Shown here piece by piece: positions 61,901-64,000 of a stretch of 64,000 nucleotides of DNA. The stretch's first letter is position 1. Each line of letters starts with the position of its first letter. Below the pieces are notes generated by a model. The model saw nothing but the letters and a program-made list of their open reading frames with translations, did no database searches and was not told where the DNA came from. The position numbers and the translations under genes are program-made. The DNA is from Larimichthys crocea (taxonomy: Eukaryota; Chordata; Actinopteri; Sciaenidae), in assembly GCF_000972845.2 (NCBI RefSeq), contig NC_040013.1, positions 3,834,642 through 3,898,641 on the forward strand. Direction: 5' to 3'.

Positions 61901-64000
61901 GTTAAATAACTGTTTTCTGGTGGCTTGGAGACTAGTGAGACAGATTAACTGCTGCAGTTGCGATTATTACAACGACCGCTTAATTCCCGACTTGTTCATT
62001 AGCACTGAATGAAAAACATTATCAGTCCGTCATAATGAGGATGTACTAGCTTTCTGTGGCTACGGTGCAAAGCGTGCAGGAGCAAACCGGCGATTCGTCA
62101 TGTAGAGTTTACATTTACTTAAAAATGATTCCGGTTTAAATGTTGCTAGTCGGTTGGTAAAATGTATTGAGTCTGAATTAAGTTCTGGCAGCGTGGCATG
62201 ACTGCCACATGAGCAGCTCATAGCGATGAACCGATTATCGACCCGTACTGAGCTGCAGAGCGTCTTTCAGCTCCTTGTTTTGGTTTTCTGCGCCTGATCC
62301 TGTCTGGATGCACACTAACTTTACCGTCTCAATTCACACTCACTGCTCTTATTAGAGTTAATTTTAACAGCAACTGTTGAAAGACCTGGAAAAACCTGGA
62401 AAAACCTGGAAAAACCTGCCCGACACTGCCCAGCACCAAATGGCAGATAAACAATTTTAGTGACCAGCTTGTGAATAGCAGCTAAAGCGACAGATATTTT
62501 CGAGTTGGTGGAGACCAAAACAGTGATTAAAATGAATGAACTCACACTGAAATGGCCAGAAACACAACTCCTAACTGCTGGATGTGTAAAATCTGCTCGC
62601 CTAGGTGCAGACTAAGTGATTTCAGAGAAAGATGAATGTTTCCCAGGGAGAATCTTCTGCTGTACCACAGATATAAGTACAGTGGTTTGTTTGTAAGAAC
62701 ATACATGAGTAACATGTGTTAGCGTTTGAGCAAAAACAAGTCAATTTGATGTTGAAATCAATGATCGAATGATTGTGCGGTTAGATTCTTTCCTTTATTT
62801 TATTTTCAGGCAGTTCCACTTCCACAGATTTTTGACTTTTAAGTGAAGTCACGTTGCAAAAAAGAAACAGGCTGTGGTGAAGAGACTGAAGAGGGGTAAT
62901 GATTAAAGTATGCAATGACATTTTTATTCAAACAATGCAAGATCACAGGGTTAAGATTTTGGACGAGGCCCGTTTGTCATATCTTTATAAGTACAGACAT
63001 TTAAGTAATAGCTGTTATTCTGAACGTCGTGTCATGTTGCTTTGGTTTAGCAGCTTAGATCATCCACAGGTTTTTTTGAGGCCTTTTGTGTGCAGCATGT
63101 TGATTTAATTCCTCCTCAGAAAGTTTCTCTTTAATTCAATATATAGTAATGCTTGAACAGGACCGGGCTGCCAATTCCCCTGCAGCTGGACATAAACTTT
63201 TATTCATCTGAATAATCATCTATGAATCGTGGTTCATAAAACAAATTGTCGTTGTAAAAGGCATAAAGACATTTTGTGAGCAGCGGAGAGATTGCGGACT
63301 GAGAGATTGTTGAAAAGGCGCGAGAGAGAGAGATGCCATTGCCTTGTGTGCAGAGCCTTTCCTGTGCTGCTTCCTCTTTTATGGGCTGACCTTTCTCTTA
63401 ATTGGCTGCCATGTCTTTACACTGAGATTCTGTTGGTCTCCCAGCCAAGTAATTTCTCCCCCTCTTCCAGCTAAAGCGTCTCCCTCTGACCCATAAATTG
63501 GAAGTGCTTTAACCTTTCCTGAGTGCTCACTTTATAGTGCTCTCTTTATTCTTTTATTATGCAGATGAGATGGATTTTCAAATTTCGAGAAAAAAAAAGT
63601 GACCGGTATCACTCACACCTGCTTTTCTAATAAATCATATTCTCAAATTTGTGCTCAAAAACTCGAGACGCTCATCCTCGCCGAAGTTAATCTCATGCTC
63701 GCTTGTATTATTGCCAACAGATTAAAAAAAAAATATCATCTCCTCATTATAGTCAGTAATCCCTAATTCACCCAAATCAGCAGGCATGTAATATTCCTCA
63801 CAAAATCAGATCATCATCATAAATGATGGACTAGTTTGCTTATTTCATCCAGTTATCTATAAAAGTCATTACGCGTGCATTAATCAACCATCTATTAGGC
63901 TAAACAAGGTTCATAATATATCTGTGAAAGTGTACGTGTGTGCTCGGGGTGTAATATACTTGATGTATTGATATGTTTATTTCAATTTATTTCAAGACCT

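Larger units (their letters stand above)
57125..64000. other. Gene-poor region to window end
   Basis: No gene was recognised. It contains an interrupted TAAT-rich palindrome (58401-58426), a (TG)n array at 61852-61900, a 10-bp tandem (ACCTGGAAAA, about 3.5 copies, near 62384-62419), and unique blocks near 60.70-60.90 and 61.25-61.50 kb resembling conserved non-coding elements. Confidence 0.5.

Noticed and set aside
1..64000. CRISPR arrays, rRNA genes and tRNA genes
   Set aside because: None seen. The only tRNA-like sequence is the SINE head, and the regular arrays are microsatellites or coding minisatellites.

Overview
The window looks like nuclear DNA from a ray-finned fish, probably a percomorph. 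Genes have many exons with GT-AG introns and vertebrate polyadenylation signals. There are dense (CA)n, (CTG)n and (GATA)n microsatellites, a tRNA-derived SINE, hAT debris, and a repeat family I recognise from teleost genomes. The species cannot be named from sequence alone.

Layout. Positions 1-22560 hold the 3' part of tcf7l1 (TCF3, a TCF/LEF HMG-box factor) on the + strand. Nine coding exons between 10234 and 22135 join in phase into the last 451 residues. The exons for the N-terminal beta-catenin-binding region lie upstream of the window, and 1-10233 is intron. Positions 22561-27800 are intergenic, with a SINE and a hAT fossil. Positions 27882-32633 hold tgoln2 (TGN38/TGN46-like, 510 residues) on the + strand. 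Its lumenal domain is mostly a 31-copy, 30-bp minisatellite, while its membrane segment and cytosolic YQKL sorting signal are conserved. The tcf7l1-tgoln2 order matches human 2p11.2. A single-exon atypical dual-specificity phosphatase of the DUSP14/18/21 group (35532-36134, - strand) converges on tgoln2.

From 36.3 kb to the end I recognise no gene with confidence. This part holds microsatellites, transposon remnants, a 78-nt near-perfect hairpin, and many blocks that look like conserved non-coding DNA. It also holds a speculative chain of phase-compatible exon-like segments (40.8-52.2 kb), reported only as a finding.

The three genes do not form an operon or an obvious shared pathway. tcf7l1 is a nuclear Wnt-responsive repressor, tgoln2 a cycling trans-Golgi membrane protein, and the phosphatase a small cytosolic or mitochondrial enzyme. 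Their proximity is a matter of synteny. I found no clear previously undescribed system. The best leads are the tgoln2 minisatellite, the 39.5 kb hairpin, the palindrome around the GATA array, the repeat-built N-terminus of the phosphatase, and the exon-like chain.
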